A stretch of 64,000 nt of DNA from Centroberyx gerrardi (lineage: Eukaryota; Chordata; Actinopteri; Beryciformes; Berycidae). Shown in pieces: positions 45,630-58,082 of the stretch. The translations under genes and the position numbers were made by a program. Positions within the stretch are counted from its first letter, which is position 1, and each line of letters starts with the position of its first letter. Location of the stretch: NCBI RefSeq assembly GCF_048128805.1, contig NC_136001.1, forward strand, positions 6,268,001 through 6,332,000, given 5' to 3'. The notes beneath the pieces are model-generated. The model did not search any database. It saw only the letters and a list, made by a program, of their open reading frames with translations, and was not told where the DNA came from.

Positions 45630-46070
45630 TGCTTCTCCGTGGCATTAATCACCCCCCATACCTGGACCACAAGTTGCGCCCAGACGCACGGAGGAACTTG
45701 TGGAGGTCTCTGCCTCCACCTGCCGATGGGTGAGGAGAAATAAGGAGCGGAGGAGCCGCCGGTATCCGCATCTCAGCTCCGGTGTCGCGCTCTCGCTCTC
45801 TCTCTCTCTCTCTCTCCCTTCTCGCCATGAATGAACGCCTCATCCTCAGGTATGCCTCCTAACGCACAGCTGCGCGCCAGCGACCGTCAACAACAACTAC
45901 TACTACTGGCACCGGGCGTTGTAGTCTCCCGTTTCTCCTCCCTGGGTGGATGGAACAACAAAGATATAGCCGTCGGTGAATTAGTGCTGTAATATAGGTG
46001 CGAACTTCAAGTCTTGAGAAGAAGTGATTTAAAGAAAAAAAAAAGAAAGAAAGAAAGAAAACCCTTGGCC
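45630..46070 (+). promoter_or_regulatory. cpne9: cpne9 promoter / 5' UTR region
   Basis: Higher G+C and CpG than the surroundings, with a short (CT)n at about 45791–45815. An A/G-rich leader of AAAG units (46032–46060) precedes the CTTGGCCATGG start context. No core promoter element could be placed. Confidence 0.45.
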
Positions 46071-46147
46071 ATGGCGACAATAGGGGATTTCGACCCGCTC
46101 AACTCCACCGTACCTGCGACCAAGATTGAAGTCACCGTCTCGTGCAG
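46071..46147 (+). CDS. cpne9: cpne9 coding exon 1
   Basis: Codons 1–26: MATIGDFDPLNSTVPATKIE then VTVSC and the first two bases of Arg. Donor GTAAGG. Confidence 0.88.
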
Positions 46148-47246
46148 GTAAGGACTCCCAGTCTGAAAAATGTTTCCTCTACTCGTTAAGTGTTAATCAT
46201 TTCAATTCACACATTTGGAATTTTTTTGGGACGCTAGATGATAAAGTCCGTTTTACAGTCACGAATCGTGGATGTGATCTCCTCGTGCGTAATTGCCTGT
46301 CATAGCTGCGCATTTTTAATTCGCCTTAAATTTCCTCAGTTTTAATCAGTAATGTGCGTCTTTACTCGCATGGACAAACTCTTCTTTTTTTTTTTTTTTT
46401 CTTTTTTTTTTTAAGGAGGAATTTGCATGAGCAGTGGGTGTAGAAGTGCGTGGGGTGTGCAGTAGCCTCACCAACAGTACTAGGATTTATTCTGAGTGCC
46501 TTGGAGAGCTCCAAAGAGCGCAACTCGCAGATCACATGGATGCGTGGCTATTAAATATGCCAACTGACGATAAAGAAGCAGAGAGAGTATTGGTTCTGAT
46601 TTCTACAATGGTCACATTCATGAGCTGTGGAGAAGTAAAAGAGGGAGAGGAAGGAAAAAGAAGCATAGTAATCCTATAACAGATTTTTAGAAATCATACA
46701 TATCCAAATATGACAGGAAAACTATAAGTTCCAATTGGAATATTATAAGGAAACCTATAAGGCCCAATTAGAATGTTATAGGAAAAACTATAAGGCCCAA
46801 TAGGAATATTATAGTGATACTATAGGAGATTTAAAAAAAATAATAAAAAATACCCTAAGGTCACTATAAACTTTCTATTGAGCACCACAGACACACTATA
46901 ACTCCCTATAAGAATATTATAGGAATGTTATAGTGATACCATACAGAATTAAATATAACACAAAGAGTACAATAAGGTCACTATAAACTCACTATTGAGT
47001 ATCAGAGACACACTATAAGTCCCTATAGGATTATTGTAGTGATTTTTTTGCTGGGATGTGTGTGTTTTGGGAGGGTGGAAGTGCATCATCCAGACATTTC
47101 TCAGGAATTTAAGACTTGTTGCTTTATACTGAATGTATAAATGAAGAACTCAAGACATTTTGAGCATGTATAATGATAATAATATCATAAATAGAGTTAA
47201 AACAGAGGACAAACAAATCATAATGATGAAATATAAGGTCAAAGGT

Positions 47247-47294
<48 letters not shown>

Positions 47295-49836
47295 TCCAGG
47301 CCAGGTCTGCAAGGCCAAAGAATAGCAGATAAGTCCAGGAACATGTTTAACAGGGAAAGGAAAGAAGAAATACAGGAAAGCAAAGGAAAGGGAGGGGAAG
47401 AAAAATAGGCAAGGAAAGGAATGGAAGGAAATGAAAGGAAATGAAAGGAAAAGAAAGGAAGGAAAGGAAAAGAAAAAGACAGAAAGGAAAGAAAAAATAC
47501 AGGAAAGACCACCACACTCTATTCCGTGTCTTCATATCTGTTCGCACCGCATTCACCAGACAAACAATATTTTCTTCATCAACCTTATTGATTTTTTTAA
47601 GCTATGGCTTGAGCTATGGTTTATGGATAAAGTACCACCGCTGCCGAGTGCCGGTGCCGCCCCGCTCTTTTGAATAGGCATTCTGGGTATAGGGACCGTG
47701 CACCAGCTGGTCTGAGTGCAGCGGTCTGCCTCCAGTGTGACCTAAGCAAACCGCAAAAAGCAGCCACTGGTGCATCAGGTGAATGTTCACACCCGACTGA
47801 GCCGGGGAAGTGGAAGTGTTGGCAGACCTGGAGCTAATGGCCGTCCCCCTTCTGCTCAGTCAAAAGCATTTCCATGTCCTGGATAGTTTATATATGCTAA
47901 TAAAGACTGAAGCCACTGATTGTGTACAGTGCTATTCCTAGCACACCCACACACACACACACACACACGCACACACACACTCCCACCCCCTTTCCTTTCC
48001 CGGTGAAGACACAGCCAATCTGGAGGGGGGGTTAGGAAGGGCTGTCTTTGGTTTCCCTGACGCTGACAGAATGGGGTTGGCTCAATTCCCCCCAGAAAGA
48101 TCCTCACTCCAGAGCAACCGGACATCAGCTGTGAATGCATGAGAGAGGGAGAGAGAGAGAGAGAGAGAAATGGTGTCAGGAGTAGGGTTCAGCCGATATA
48201 CGTTTTCGAAGGCTGATATTTTTGGATTGAAGCTGCCGATAGTTGATACTTTCCCATTGATTGGCACAAGATAATTATCTTGTGCGCACAAGATAAAAAA
48301 ATATCACCTTTCGGGACTTTCCAGCTGAATAAAAAGCCCCATTCTCAAGCCAAAAAAGCAAAAGACAAAGCAGTAGTATTTAGCATGGTGATATATTACC
48401 TCTTCATTAGATGTTTCTGTTGGATCTCTGATTTAACTAGCTAGCTTACTCCTCTCTTAAAAGTCTTAAAGAGTAAGTAAACCCCAAACCCAAATCTGTG
48501 TAAAGCCTGACATCTAATGGTAAAAAGCATGCTGCTGAAATGTGCTATTGGCTGATCTTTGGTGCCAGGTGATGTCACCTTCTATAGAGGACAAAGATCA
48601 GCCAATAGCAGATGGCATGTTTTTTTTTTTTTACCATTAGATGTCAGGCTTTACACAGATCTGGGTTTGGGGTTTTACTTACTCTTTAATAAACTTTTAA
48701 ATGGTGATGCATATGATTTGTTTGTATTAGTTTTCACTGAATATAAGCAAGAAGGGAAGTAAACAGTGCTACCAGACAATTACTACTAGGTGTTTGCGTA
48801 ACCTGGCATTGTTCAGAGTTCCTACTGTACTCAAAATCTGGCTGGTGAATTTTGGAATCCCACAGACTGCAGTCAGTGGACCAAAAAAATGGTTACGTTT
48901 GCCTTTAAAACTAGGCATACTGTTGGTTTTGAAGCTAATGCAAGATGACACGCATCACCTACTGAGCCCATTACATGAAATAAACATCTCCAGTGACAGA
49001 GACCGTCTCTCCGGACCCGACGGTGGATTCTAACTCTGATGTTGGGCTGTTTGTGCCGCGGTGATCCCGATGCTTCCCCCCCCCTCCCCCTTCATCTGAA
49101 CAGGTATCAGCACAATCTGAACAACCGCTGCCTCTCCCAACACCCCGACCTCTGAACTCAGCCTGAACGGAGCCGCTTCGTCCCCGCAACAACATCAAAC
49201 ATCATCCTCTCCTCCTCACTTCACCTCGCTTCTTTCATCCGCCTCTGTCTGAGAGAAATCCCCGTCAAGTCGGATTGCCCCTCGGACCCAGCCTGAAAAT
49301 TAGAAGCGCTTTGAAAGATGCGCAGGCATTTTGGATGAGCTTGAAAGTTTTTACGCGGCCACACCGCCTCATTATCGCGTTGAAAGCTGGTGTATTATCA
49401 GGGGAGGTTATCTGGAGGTGAATGTCTGACTCCTTCTAAACGGATTCCCTGCTCTGTGACTTTGCCGCTAACTCGCTTTTCAGATCCTGAACTAAGTCAG
49501 CTTGGTTTTTGATATGAGGAAGCTTTGCCTGAAGGGAAAGAATTCAGCGGAGTTTCTCGTCTCACCTGAGCGTCTCGCTGTCTCTCTGTCTCTCTCAGTG
49601 TCCCAGTCATGTCTTTTTCCATTAAGGGTTTCGCCCTTAAAACAACCTACGTGTCGTATTGTAGCTCAAAGCCATCGTATAGGTGGTAATGAAGCGGATT
49701 GCTTTGCCCATTCAGGTTAAGATACTTGACAGTGGATTCTGTTCACAGTGATAAAAACGGATTGGAAGAGGGGAAATGAGGGAGAATGAGGGAAGTGCAG
49801 AGAAAGATTCATGTCTGTATATGAGTATATCAATAA

Positions 49837-49867
<31 letters not shown>

Positions 49868-52800
49868 GTTGTTCAGACAGGCAGCTCAAATCAATCTGTT
49901 TTTTTTTGCATATCAGATTCAAGTTGAATATTTTTTCTTTTCAAATCAGATTTAAACCATATTGGTGTGAAATGTGATTCAAATGACATGCTTAGATCGG
50001 ATTCCATGTTTATTTCCTGTCACTCCCGCGACAAGAAGAGCAGCGAACGACAAACATGGAGGAGGGGAGCAACAGAATGTTGGTGTCTGGACAGAGGAGG
50101 CGGTTTCATGCCTGCTCTCATTCTGCGTCACAACCAGAAAACACCGTCACAAATCCAGCCAGAACTAGAAGGCACAACACTCCAAGACGCCAAACGCTGA
50201 ACAATCCTCCGGCTTTCTGTTACACCCAAAGGCGTCATTCCTATCATTTGAATTTTTAAGTTCACCTTAAGGACCACCTTAGGACTTGCAATCAAGTCTC
50301 TAACTGTCTAATGGTTTAAATCGCAGATCTGGATCACCACCGACATCTAATCATTTGTTCCTTGGCCCAAGGCCTAGCTCTCCACCAAATTTCATGAAAA
50401 TCCATTTATAAGATTTGGAGATATCCTGCTGACAGACAGACAAACTAACGGGAGAAAACAAAACCTCCTCGGCGGAGGCGACAGTGAAACTTCCATGTTA
50501 CCGGCTTGTTGCACCCAGAGTTGTTGCACATTAATCGCCGCCGTAGGACATACACCCGAGTCGTTACTATGACAACCAGTGTAATGACCGCGAACGATTC
50601 CGCTGTCCAAATCCGATCGGGCCACTCGTAAATGACAATGCGGACAGTCAGCTTTGAAGAACCAATCGGATTTGTGGATAGCGTATTTGTGCGCGCTTGT
50701 GTGAATGTAAGCATGTAAAACAGCTCTGTCAGGGATGATGCGTCCGTCTGCATGTGGGTTACACAGGGAGAGTCAGAGAGTCGGAGTGGAAGGAAGGAGC
50801 CCTCTTCCTCTCTTCTTCTGTCTTATATAAGTGGCAGCCTGCCTGCCACCCAAACGCCGCTCCTCTAGATCCTATTAGACAAGCCGAGCGTGGCAGCCGC
50901 CCCGGAGTTCTGCAATGATCACCGCTGGCACAGGATTGTTTAAATGAGAGGACAGGAAATAAATTACCTCCCCCATCTTGCCAGCAAAGCACCTATTAAC
51001 CCCAAATGCCCCCCCAACCCACCCATCCCCCAACACACGTGCCATAATGATGAAAATAGCTCTCTAATGCCTGAAATGGACTAAAATGGATGTTTTTGAC
51101 AGGGGAGTTTCTGGTTTGTGGCTTGCTTATCACATTCATATGTTTATTAACTTGTTGGTAATGGGTAGGGTTAGACTGATATATATAAGGGATACATGGG
51201 ACCGATATTGGCATTTTATTAAGTATAAGATCTGATTCAGTCAGTGTCGTCTACCTCTGATACAATGGATGTGATGCAATTTGTATCAGCAAATTCAGAT
51301 AAGTATGTTTACTAAACGTTTCTGGCTTCATAGGGGCCTTATTAGAATTATAGATACATCGTTATTCTCTGTAATACCTGAAATTGACTAAAATTGTCGT
51401 TTTTGATGTGGTAGTTTATGATTTGTGGCTCGCTTAAATTCATATGTTTATTAATTAACTTGTTGGAAAAATGTCACATGAGAAAAATGTCACGTTAGAA
51501 TCAGTTCTAATGTGACATTTTTATCAGATTCCATACAATTATGCACGAATGGGTTGTTTTTAACTCTTCTTTGTCGCCGTCGTCTTCTTGAAGATCGGAA
51601 CATTGTAAAGCAGCACTAGGCAACTTCGCACTTTGGTGGCCCCTAGTGGCAATGAGAGATGACTATTCGAATTTTTGAAAGTTTACCCATGCAACACAAG
51701 AATTTACAGTGGATGGGACGCTCTTTCTTACATAAAAAAAATCTTGCCTATTGCAGCTTTAACATATTCAAGTTGGGATCCAAATATCAGCTATCAGCAG
51801 CTTCAATCCAAAAATATCGGTATCAGCCTTCAAAAAGCTATATCTGTCAAATCCTAGTAATGAGTAAGATGGTTTGTGTGTCTCAAGCGTGGTTTTCTAT
51901 TCTGGTGCTATAAAGGCATTTGAGAGCTGCATAGTGTGGTAGCTGGTCTGATGCTAAAAAGTGATATTGGCGGTGCTTTTCGACATGAAATGCCAGGTAG
52001 GTCAGTGAACACCGGGAGCCGGGACTTCACAGTGGGAGAATGTCAATCACAGTGGGGGAGTGCTCTGATTGGATACCCAACCTCCCCCATGTCATGTCCT
52101 GAAGGTCCCGAGCATAAGGCCACGTTACACGCAAAAGATTTAAATAACATTAGTGACTCATGGAAGTTTAGCCTCAGAGACAAAGCGGATCCTCTGTCTG
52201 TTCTCGTTCTCGGATTAAAAGCGCGGCGCCAAAACCGAAACCTCCAGATTCTTCCGATGAAAGACAGCGGTGCTGGTCGTACGCGTATCTGATTAATTCT
52301 GTATTTCTGCAGAAAAAGCGTCGCTTGATGTTCTCTCTAGTGGTTCATTGCCTCATTTTTTCATAGACGTGGGAGTTGTCGCCCTACTCTCGTCTCTGCT
52401 AACAAGCAACCCCTAATAACTCCCCCAATACACGAGTTCACCCAGAGAAAAGAACTGCCAGTCAACTTTGTGGCAAAACAGTGAAAACAACAGATTTGGA
52501 ACAACAGAAATTTTACGTAGCGCTTCTCTATTATACATAGTCATTCTCTGGACACAGGAATAGGTGTTAGATTCACTGTCAGGGCATTGTGGCTTTGATC
52601 TTTGCACGCCTTACTGCTGCTCCCTTGTAATGTTAGGGATTTAGGCATTTAAGCCTATTCTACTGTTGTCGTTCTAAGTGGAGCAGCAGCTAAATCAGTT
52701 AATACACGGTCATGTTAATGGTAAGCTTTGGTATCAGGGTGACAAGAAGATGGGAGGAGCAGGCTTGGGGATTATGGATTCTATTTCAGTTTTTGGTTTA

Positions 52801-54558
52801 TGTACCCACTGTCCATCCATTCCCTGTTGACCGCCACAGAACACACATCTATAGGAAATTTTAAAAAAGTGTCTAAATATAGAAGTGAAAACTATCATTG
52901 CAACGTGGAAAAAAGATGACATGCGAAAGTCTAAAAAAGAAAACACACAATGGCAGCAAATCCCCTAAGAAGTGTCTCCCACTGCCAGCAGATATATGTA
53001 CCAGCCAGCAGCCTGAGGCATACAGGCACACACACACATGAACACACACTTGAATGGCTATTTATAACACCAATATGACAATAATCAGCTACATATTAGA
53101 CATAATACTAATATGGCTCACACACACACACACACACACCCTTCCCTTCCGTGGTCCAGCACCCTGCTGTAGGTGTTACTCCGTATCACTGTCACCCTGC
53201 AGCATTTGAAAGCGGCAGGCCAGTCGACTCGCTGGCAGCTACTACAGCCCCTCCAGAGGGGAACATTTCAATCTGTGTCACATCACTCCAATAACAAGCC
53301 TCTCAATTACAGCTCCTCAGCACTTTATTGAATGCTGTGTTAATTATTACAGTCAATTGTCACCGACGTGTCAAGTTGTTAAGAGGAAATTGGGTCACCT
53401 ACTGCTCAATAATCCTGGCGATGATTTGACACTTGTGTGTTATTGTGCTCTCGGTGTTTGTGTGTGTGTGTGTGTGCGTGTGTGTGATTCATTCCCCTTG
53501 CTGCTTCTAAAAACATGAAGAACATGAAATATTTGTTTGTACAGCCTGTTCTTATGCGTCAACCTGTTTTTTCCCCTGAATATTAATAGAATTAATGAGA
53601 ACGCAGAAATGCGTTCTCATTAATTCTCATTCTCATTGATTCATGCTAATACTTTAGCATACACTAGTGATAGAAGGCTTCATGTTAACACTTTAGTAGG
53701 CTATACACTATGTTGAGTCATAGCCTAGTGGCCACTAGCATTAAGTAAGAAGTAAGAAGACTGACCTTTTAGTAATAGAAAATCATTAATGGTTTGTATT
53801 ATATGGCCTATAAATGTATAAATTTAAAAAATGAAATATCATTAAATCATTACAGCTGATGTAGCCAGGTTTAGTTTTAATCTTATTTCAAGTGAACAGC
53901 CATGTATTCATCCACTGCGCAGTTATTTTTAGCTATACGCAGTTTCCCATCACCCACCACCTTAATTTCCTATGGAAACAGTCAAAGTAGTCCCCACTAG
54001 TTCAAAACAGTAGCCTACCTTATTTTTGTACATTTCACCAACCTCCTACACAAAACTAACAGACTTGGCTGCTTATCATTTAAGATAACTTAGAGCTGCT
54101 ACAATTTCACATTTTCTCATTGTTGAGATAATGTTAGTGGTCTACTATCACTCAACATAGTGTATGCTAAAGTGTTAGCATGGAGCTACTATGACTCAAC
54201 ATAGTGTATGCTAAAGTGTTAGCATGGAGCTACTATGACTCAACATAGTGTATGCTAGTGTTAGCATGGAGCATCATAGCAGTCAACAATCTTCCAGGAT
54301 TTAGTATCTATGTTCTCATATGTTGAGCAATGGGAGAATCTCACAAAAACTGGGGTATTCCTTTAATTGCAAAATGACAACCAGATATTATTACAGTCAT
54401 TATAGCATGAATAGAACTGTATACTAAGTATGATTTTATCAGGAAAGCCCATTTGGGATCCTGACCCCACAGCTAGACCGGCCTGATCTAACTGCAACCT
54501 TTTGCCTTTTCCTACAGGAACCTGCTGGACATGGACACCTTCTCTAAGTCAGACCCAG
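46071..54558 (+). CDS. cpne9: Copine (cpne9-like), 5' portion, continues beyond the window
   Basis: Copines are Ca2+-dependent phospholipid-binding proteins with two N-terminal C2 domains and a vWA-like copine domain. Two coding exons (46071–46147 and 54518–54558) join in frame to MATIGDFDPLN…[19 protein letters not shown] then TFSKSDP. This is the start of the first C2 domain: VPATK(I/V)E(I/V)TVSCRNLLD and FSKSDP are characteristic of the CPNE5/8/9 group. Paralogue CPNE9 is preferred because human CPNE9 reads [27 protein letters not shown] and sits next to MTMR14, as here. The ATG context GGCCATGG is strong. Intron 1 is 8.4 kb and intron 2 is at least 9.4 kb. No exon encoding the following WREFGRTEVIDNTLNPDF block is present, so the rest lies to the right. 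Confidence 0.85.
46730..47045 (+). repeat. ACTATAA/TATAGG tandem repeat region
   Basis: Short units around ATTATAGG and ACTATAAG(G/T)CCC repeat from about 46730. A longer unit of about 115 bp, GGTCACTATAAACT…GACACACTATAA…CCCTATA, occurs twice (from about 46859 and 46977). Confidence 0.75.
47250..47291 (+). repeat. (TG)n microsatellite
   Basis: About 20 TG units in cpne9 intron 1. Confidence 0.92.
47352..47500 (+). repeat. Purine-rich GGAAA repeat
   Basis: Imperfect GGAAAGGAAA and GGAAATGAAA units; the + strand is almost all purine. Confidence 0.8.
47944..47980 (+). repeat. (CA)n microsatellite
   Basis: CA run with one CG interruption in cpne9 intron 1. Confidence 0.88.
48184..48260 (+). 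mobile_element. End fragment of the TAGGGTT(A/C)A hAT-like family
   Basis: TAGGGTTCAGCCGATATACG matches the left end of the fuller element at 51166–51856 with substitutions. The interior is not continuous with that copy. Confidence 0.5.
48466..48689. mobile_element. TTAA-flanked palindromic MITE
   Basis: Left arm TTAAAGAGTAAGTAAACCCC and right arm GGTTTTACTTACTCTTTAA are complements that extend through GTAAAGCCTGACATCTAATG and its complement. The ends carry TTAA. No coding capacity. Confidence 0.82.
49640..49720 (+). pseudogene. Possible RNase H fragment of a LINE
   Basis: A frame reads RIVAQSHRIGGNEADCFAHS, resembling the C-terminal SHxGIxGNExAD motif of retrotransposon RNase H domains. 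It is very short and one residue of the motif is missing. No other retrotransposon part is seen around it. Confidence 0.35.
49833..49866 (+). repeat. (AATC)n tetranucleotide repeat
   Basis: About eight AATC units in cpne9 intron 1. Confidence 0.9.
50325..50481 (-). repeat. Dispersed fish repeat fragment
   Basis: Contains GGATCACCACCGACATC, ATTTCATGAAAATCC and AACCTCCTCGGCGGAGG. It belongs to the same broad class as 33661–33888, with the CCTC…GGAGG terminus at the right side. Confidence 0.5.
51166..51856. mobile_element. hAT-like element (TAGGGTTAGAC family) with a nested MITE
   Basis: The ends TAGGGTTAGACTGATATAT and ATATCTGTCAAATCCTA are imperfect inverted repeats. Flanks GTAATGGG (51158–51165) and GTAATGAG (51857–51864) match in 7 of 8 positions. 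A smaller element (about 51606–51764) with ends TAAAGCAGCACTAGGCAACT and TCTTGCCTATTGCAGCTTTA lies inside it. Confidence 0.72.
51606..51764. mobile_element. Small MITE with CTAGTGG core, nested in 51166–51856
   Basis: The inverted ends TAAAGC(A/T)GCA…TAGGCAA(C/G) pair with the complement at about 51746–51764. It shows the GCCCCTAGTGGCA phrase common in fish MITEs. Confidence 0.65.
53119..53139 (+). repeat. (CA)n microsatellite
   Basis: CA run in cpne9 intron 1. A TG run with one CG interruption lies at about 53459–53486. Confidence 0.85.
54151..54280 (+). repeat. 44-bp tandem repeat, three units
   Basis: Unit starts CTCAACATAGTGTATGCTAA and ends GGAGCTACTATGA, at 54151, 54195 and 54239; the third is shortened. 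Diverged inverse relatives of TAGCATACACTAGTG occur at about 53655–53715. Confidence 0.88.
54518..54558 (+). CDS. cpne9: cpne9 coding exon 2
   Basis: Codons 26–40: [13 protein letters not shown] and the first base of the next codon. Acceptor CCTACAG, donor GTAACT. The SDP sequence contributes to the C2A calcium-binding loop. Confidence 0.88.
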
Positions 54559-55313
54559 GTAACTGTTGTCATTTTCACATCCATTCTTTTCAGCCATTTC
54601 AGCTTTCATGTTCATGTTTGTAAATGAGTTCCACGCCTGCCTCTCAAGGCATTTACAATCCCTGGTGCCATTGTACGTTGCGCGACACCTTACTCAAACA
54701 GAATTTGTTCAATTTCATGCCGCGACTATTGAATCACTGTTTCACGCACCTTATCAGCGCACGGCACGCATCGCTGAGCAATAACACTGAGTCTCTCCAA
54801 GAGCATTTAGAGACCGAGAGAGACTCCACTCCACATAAGAGCCAAGTGAATGAAAAGCATCGCCCCCAGGGGTCAGTTGGCCAAGACTCTCTGAATCAAG
54901 TTTGTTCTCAATTAGGACAGCTAATCACTGGAACCTGATTGACACTTAATGATTGCTAGCCACACACACACACACATGCACACACACTGTCAGCGTCATG
55001 TCAAGGCATGTCTGACCAAGAGAGAGAGTAACCTTTAAGAGTAGCAGTGAGCGGTGGACAACAGAGAGTTTATTAGAGCGATGCTTTCAGCTACTTGTAC
55101 AATTTACGTTTGCTGAAAAAAAGGCAGACAGAGAGAGAGGAGAGAGAGACGGAGAGGAGAGAGAGAAGAAAGAACACACAATTGGCAATCATCATCGTCA
55201 TCATCATCTTTTAGTTTTTTGCTCATTCCCAATATCAATGGTATTTGATTTTCTTTTTCCCTATTCACATATATATACAACTACTGATGCTCTCCCTGCA
55301 GTGATGGGTCAGT

Positions 55314-55331
55314 GTGTGTGTGTGTGTGTGT
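55314..55331 (+). repeat. Short (GT)n microsatellite
   Basis: GT run after a CTGCAG acceptor-like site in cpne9 intron 2. Confidence 0.8.
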
Positions 55332-56049
55332 AGTAGGATTCTTGGCTGATATACTATGCCTTTGGTGTACTTAGTCCTCTGTTTGTTTGATGTTTGTGAG
55401 TGTGTGTGTACATGCGTTTGTTGTCAGCGTGTCCATGCATGCTTGTGGTCGTATGTCTGATGTTCGGTAGTGTGTATCTTTGTCTGTCATTCCACAGCGA
55501 CTGTATTTCTGTGCACAGATGGCACAGCCTCAGATCTCGGTGCAGAGCACATGTAGTACATTACCAAAAGAAAAGAAATTCTCTTTGAACGTTAGTCTTA
55601 TACTACAGATAGACAAAACCAATGTGAGCCAGGGGCACTTTCTGCTCTGCAGAGCAAAAAGGTGAGTCAAGATGAATCAAGAGTCAAGCAGGAATTCTGT
55701 AACATCAGATTCCTCTTAGGTAAGGTGCTAGGTGTAACATTTTAACATTGAATTGTCACCACGTTAATTTTGAGGCATTAGTATAATAACCATAAACAAA
55801 TCGAGACTGTCAGCCTCTACACTGCTTTTTACATTCTTTCTCCACCTGGTGGATCTGGAGGGAAATCTGCTGGATTGCTTTATGGCACAAAACAGGAAGA
55901 GGTTCTGTTCTTCCAGAGCAAACGGTGATAAAGCTTTCAGAGTTTCTGGCAGCAGATGGTGGAAGGAGGGAAAGGAAGATGGAAAAATCACTTCCAACAT
56001 GTTGATCATTTTCAGGGAGGGGGAGGAGGGGCTTATGGGAAATGTGGTC

Positions 56050-56625
56050 TTAAGCTATGCTAAGCGGTTTTCCGACCACTAGAGGGTGACAGAAATCGCA
56101 ACACATTTGTCAACAAACCACAGCAAAGCTGCTGGACTACGGAAGCCCCCAAGGACAAACCGTGCATTAAGTCTAACAGCTAAGATAAAGGTACCTACAG
56201 AGAAGTGTCACCAGTTTACCAGTCTCACTTTGCCAGATCTTTCTCCTGCTGAAGGTTACATGTCCCACAATGACAAGTGAAGAGGCAGGTAGCAAGTTTA
56301 CTAGTTTAACAAGTTTACTCGCTCGCTTCATTGATTACGCCATTACGAGAATTTATTTCAGGGATGGGAGGGGGAGAGCGCCGCTTTTAAACAACGAAGG
56401 AGGAGACAAGCTAGTTTTAAAAAAAATGAAAAGCTACTGAATGGAGTGGGAGGAGCTTCGATTCGGACCGACTTTGACAACAAGCTTTAGGAAAGAGGTG
56501 AAAACACAGCTGGCTGCTGTGTGTGGCTATTTGTTTACATCATAATGTTTCACGAAAATCTCCACATAGCACATGTTAGTTTCAGGATTGGTTATAGGGT
56601 CTGAAATTGCTTATTGCAGGTTTAA
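56050..56625 (+). mobile_element. TTAA-flanked MITE family, copy 2
   Basis: Starts TTAAGCTATGCTAAGCGGTT and ends CTTATTGCAGGTTTAA. It carries the family phrase GACCACTAGAGGGTGACAGA and is longer than copy 1, with an extra internal block (about 56350–56480) shared with copy 3. Confidence 0.75.
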
Positions 56626-56978
56626 TGTGGAGAAACACTAGCACTAACAATACTCTCATTTGTTTACAGTAATTATATCAATGCATCACAATTAACTTTA
56701 CAATGTTGTATTGATGTTTTAAAATGTTGCATCTAGCACCTTTAAGATCTGACCGGGACAAAAATGAATCTGAATGCGATTTTACATTGTTGATCTATTC
56801 ACTTGATTTAACACCCAAGATGTTTAAAGAGCCTGAAAAGTGCACAAAGTACCAGTAAAATAAAATAAATTGTTATATGAGCCTTTTCTTTGCAGCCAAA
56901 TTAAGATTTATTTGGCTTTGCGTCTCCCAAGATTTCAGACTTATGAAAACTGAGATCAGAAAACTGCAGAAAAGCTGT

Positions 56979-57032
56979 GTGTGTGTGTGTGTGTGTGTGC
57001 GCACGTGTGTGTGTGCGCGTGTGTGTTCCTTA
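56979..57032 (+). repeat. (GT)n/(GC) microsatellite
   Basis: GT units with several GC interruptions in cpne9 intron 2. Confidence 0.85.
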
Positions 57033-57164
57033 CCTTAATCTGACCTGAGCCACAGCCCCGTGATGAACTCTCAGAAGTGCATCTTTCTAATATGTAGAAG
57101 CCCAATTAACCCAAAGTCAAACTAAAGATTTCCTGCATCCGGATTAGAGACTTGCCTCACCAAT

Positions 57165-57205
57165 CTATAATTCTAATAAGGCCCCTATGAAGCCAGAAAC
57201 TTTTA
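57165..57205 (-). repeat. Fragment shared with the 51166–51856 element, inverted
   Basis: TTCTAATAAGGCCCCTATGA here is the reverse complement of the segment at about 51325–51360. Confidence 0.65.
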
Positions 57206-58057
57206 GTGAGCATGATATTTATCTGAGTCTGCTGAAAGTTATTGAGGCTTCCAGACGTTGGACAGTGTTTGTGCCACTGCAGTGTGGTGTGAGATAATGG
57301 AGATATTTAAAAAATAATATTAAAAAAATTCCTGTCAGCCAGATGTGGAAAAAAAAAATGTGTGCGCAAACAGGGAACGATTATGTGTTCATTTTTAGTC
57401 ATTTGGATAATTTATCAAATGAAGCTTCTTTGATTAAACCATCACAGAAATCCCAGTTTTCATGACACAACTGCCACCATGTCGCTTCATTTGCAAGAAA
57501 AAAAAAAGTTCAGTTCAAAATTTTGTTATCAGACCAGTTGTTTGATAAAGTTTTATGCTACAGTATACTCATTTTGTGCAATATTCAAAACAGCGGCACT
57601 CAGGCAGAATGGAGAGGATGAGGATTAGGGATATCTTGTAATCGCACATACCCCTGATCTTTATTTATGAACTAAATTTCAGTAGCCATTTTGTGAAAGA
57701 TTTTGACAGTTATCTGCTTTATAATCCTGCCTCTTGAAATACAGACTCGCTTTAAGGATTAACATCTTCTCACATTGGTTTATAGATGTTAGCGTTAAAG
57801 ACATTTGGGGAATGTTTTTTTTTTTTTAATCTCCGGACAAGGGTCTGAAACACACACACACATACACAAATATATGTAAAGGATTATTTATAACGGCAAT
57901 AATCGGCCAAAGGATTATACATAATATTCTACATAATAATTGGAAGGAAGGATCTGAAACAATTCAGATGCAGATTTTTTTTTTTACAGAATGCTTCTGG
58001 GTTTACCAAGCAATCACTTGGGGAGAAAACACATAGGCGGACTTGTAAAAAAAATAC

Positions 58058-58082
58058 ACACACACACACACACACACACACT
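58058..58082 (+). repeat. (CA)n microsatellite
   Basis: CA run in cpne9 intron 2. Confidence 0.88.

Noticed and set aside
55301..55331. CTGCAG|TGATGGGTCAG as cpne9 exon 3
   Set aside because: The phase fits and gives V-M-G after SDP, but the sequence runs at once into a (GT)n repeat with no copine similarity.
55491..55661. Possible exon between CACAG and AAAAG|GTGAGT in cpne9 intron 2 (about 56 codons open)
   Set aside because: The splice signals look acceptable, but the translation (LYFCAQMAQPQISVQSTC…) does not match the copine block expected next (WREFGRTEVIDNTLNPDF). It seems a chance pseudo-exon.
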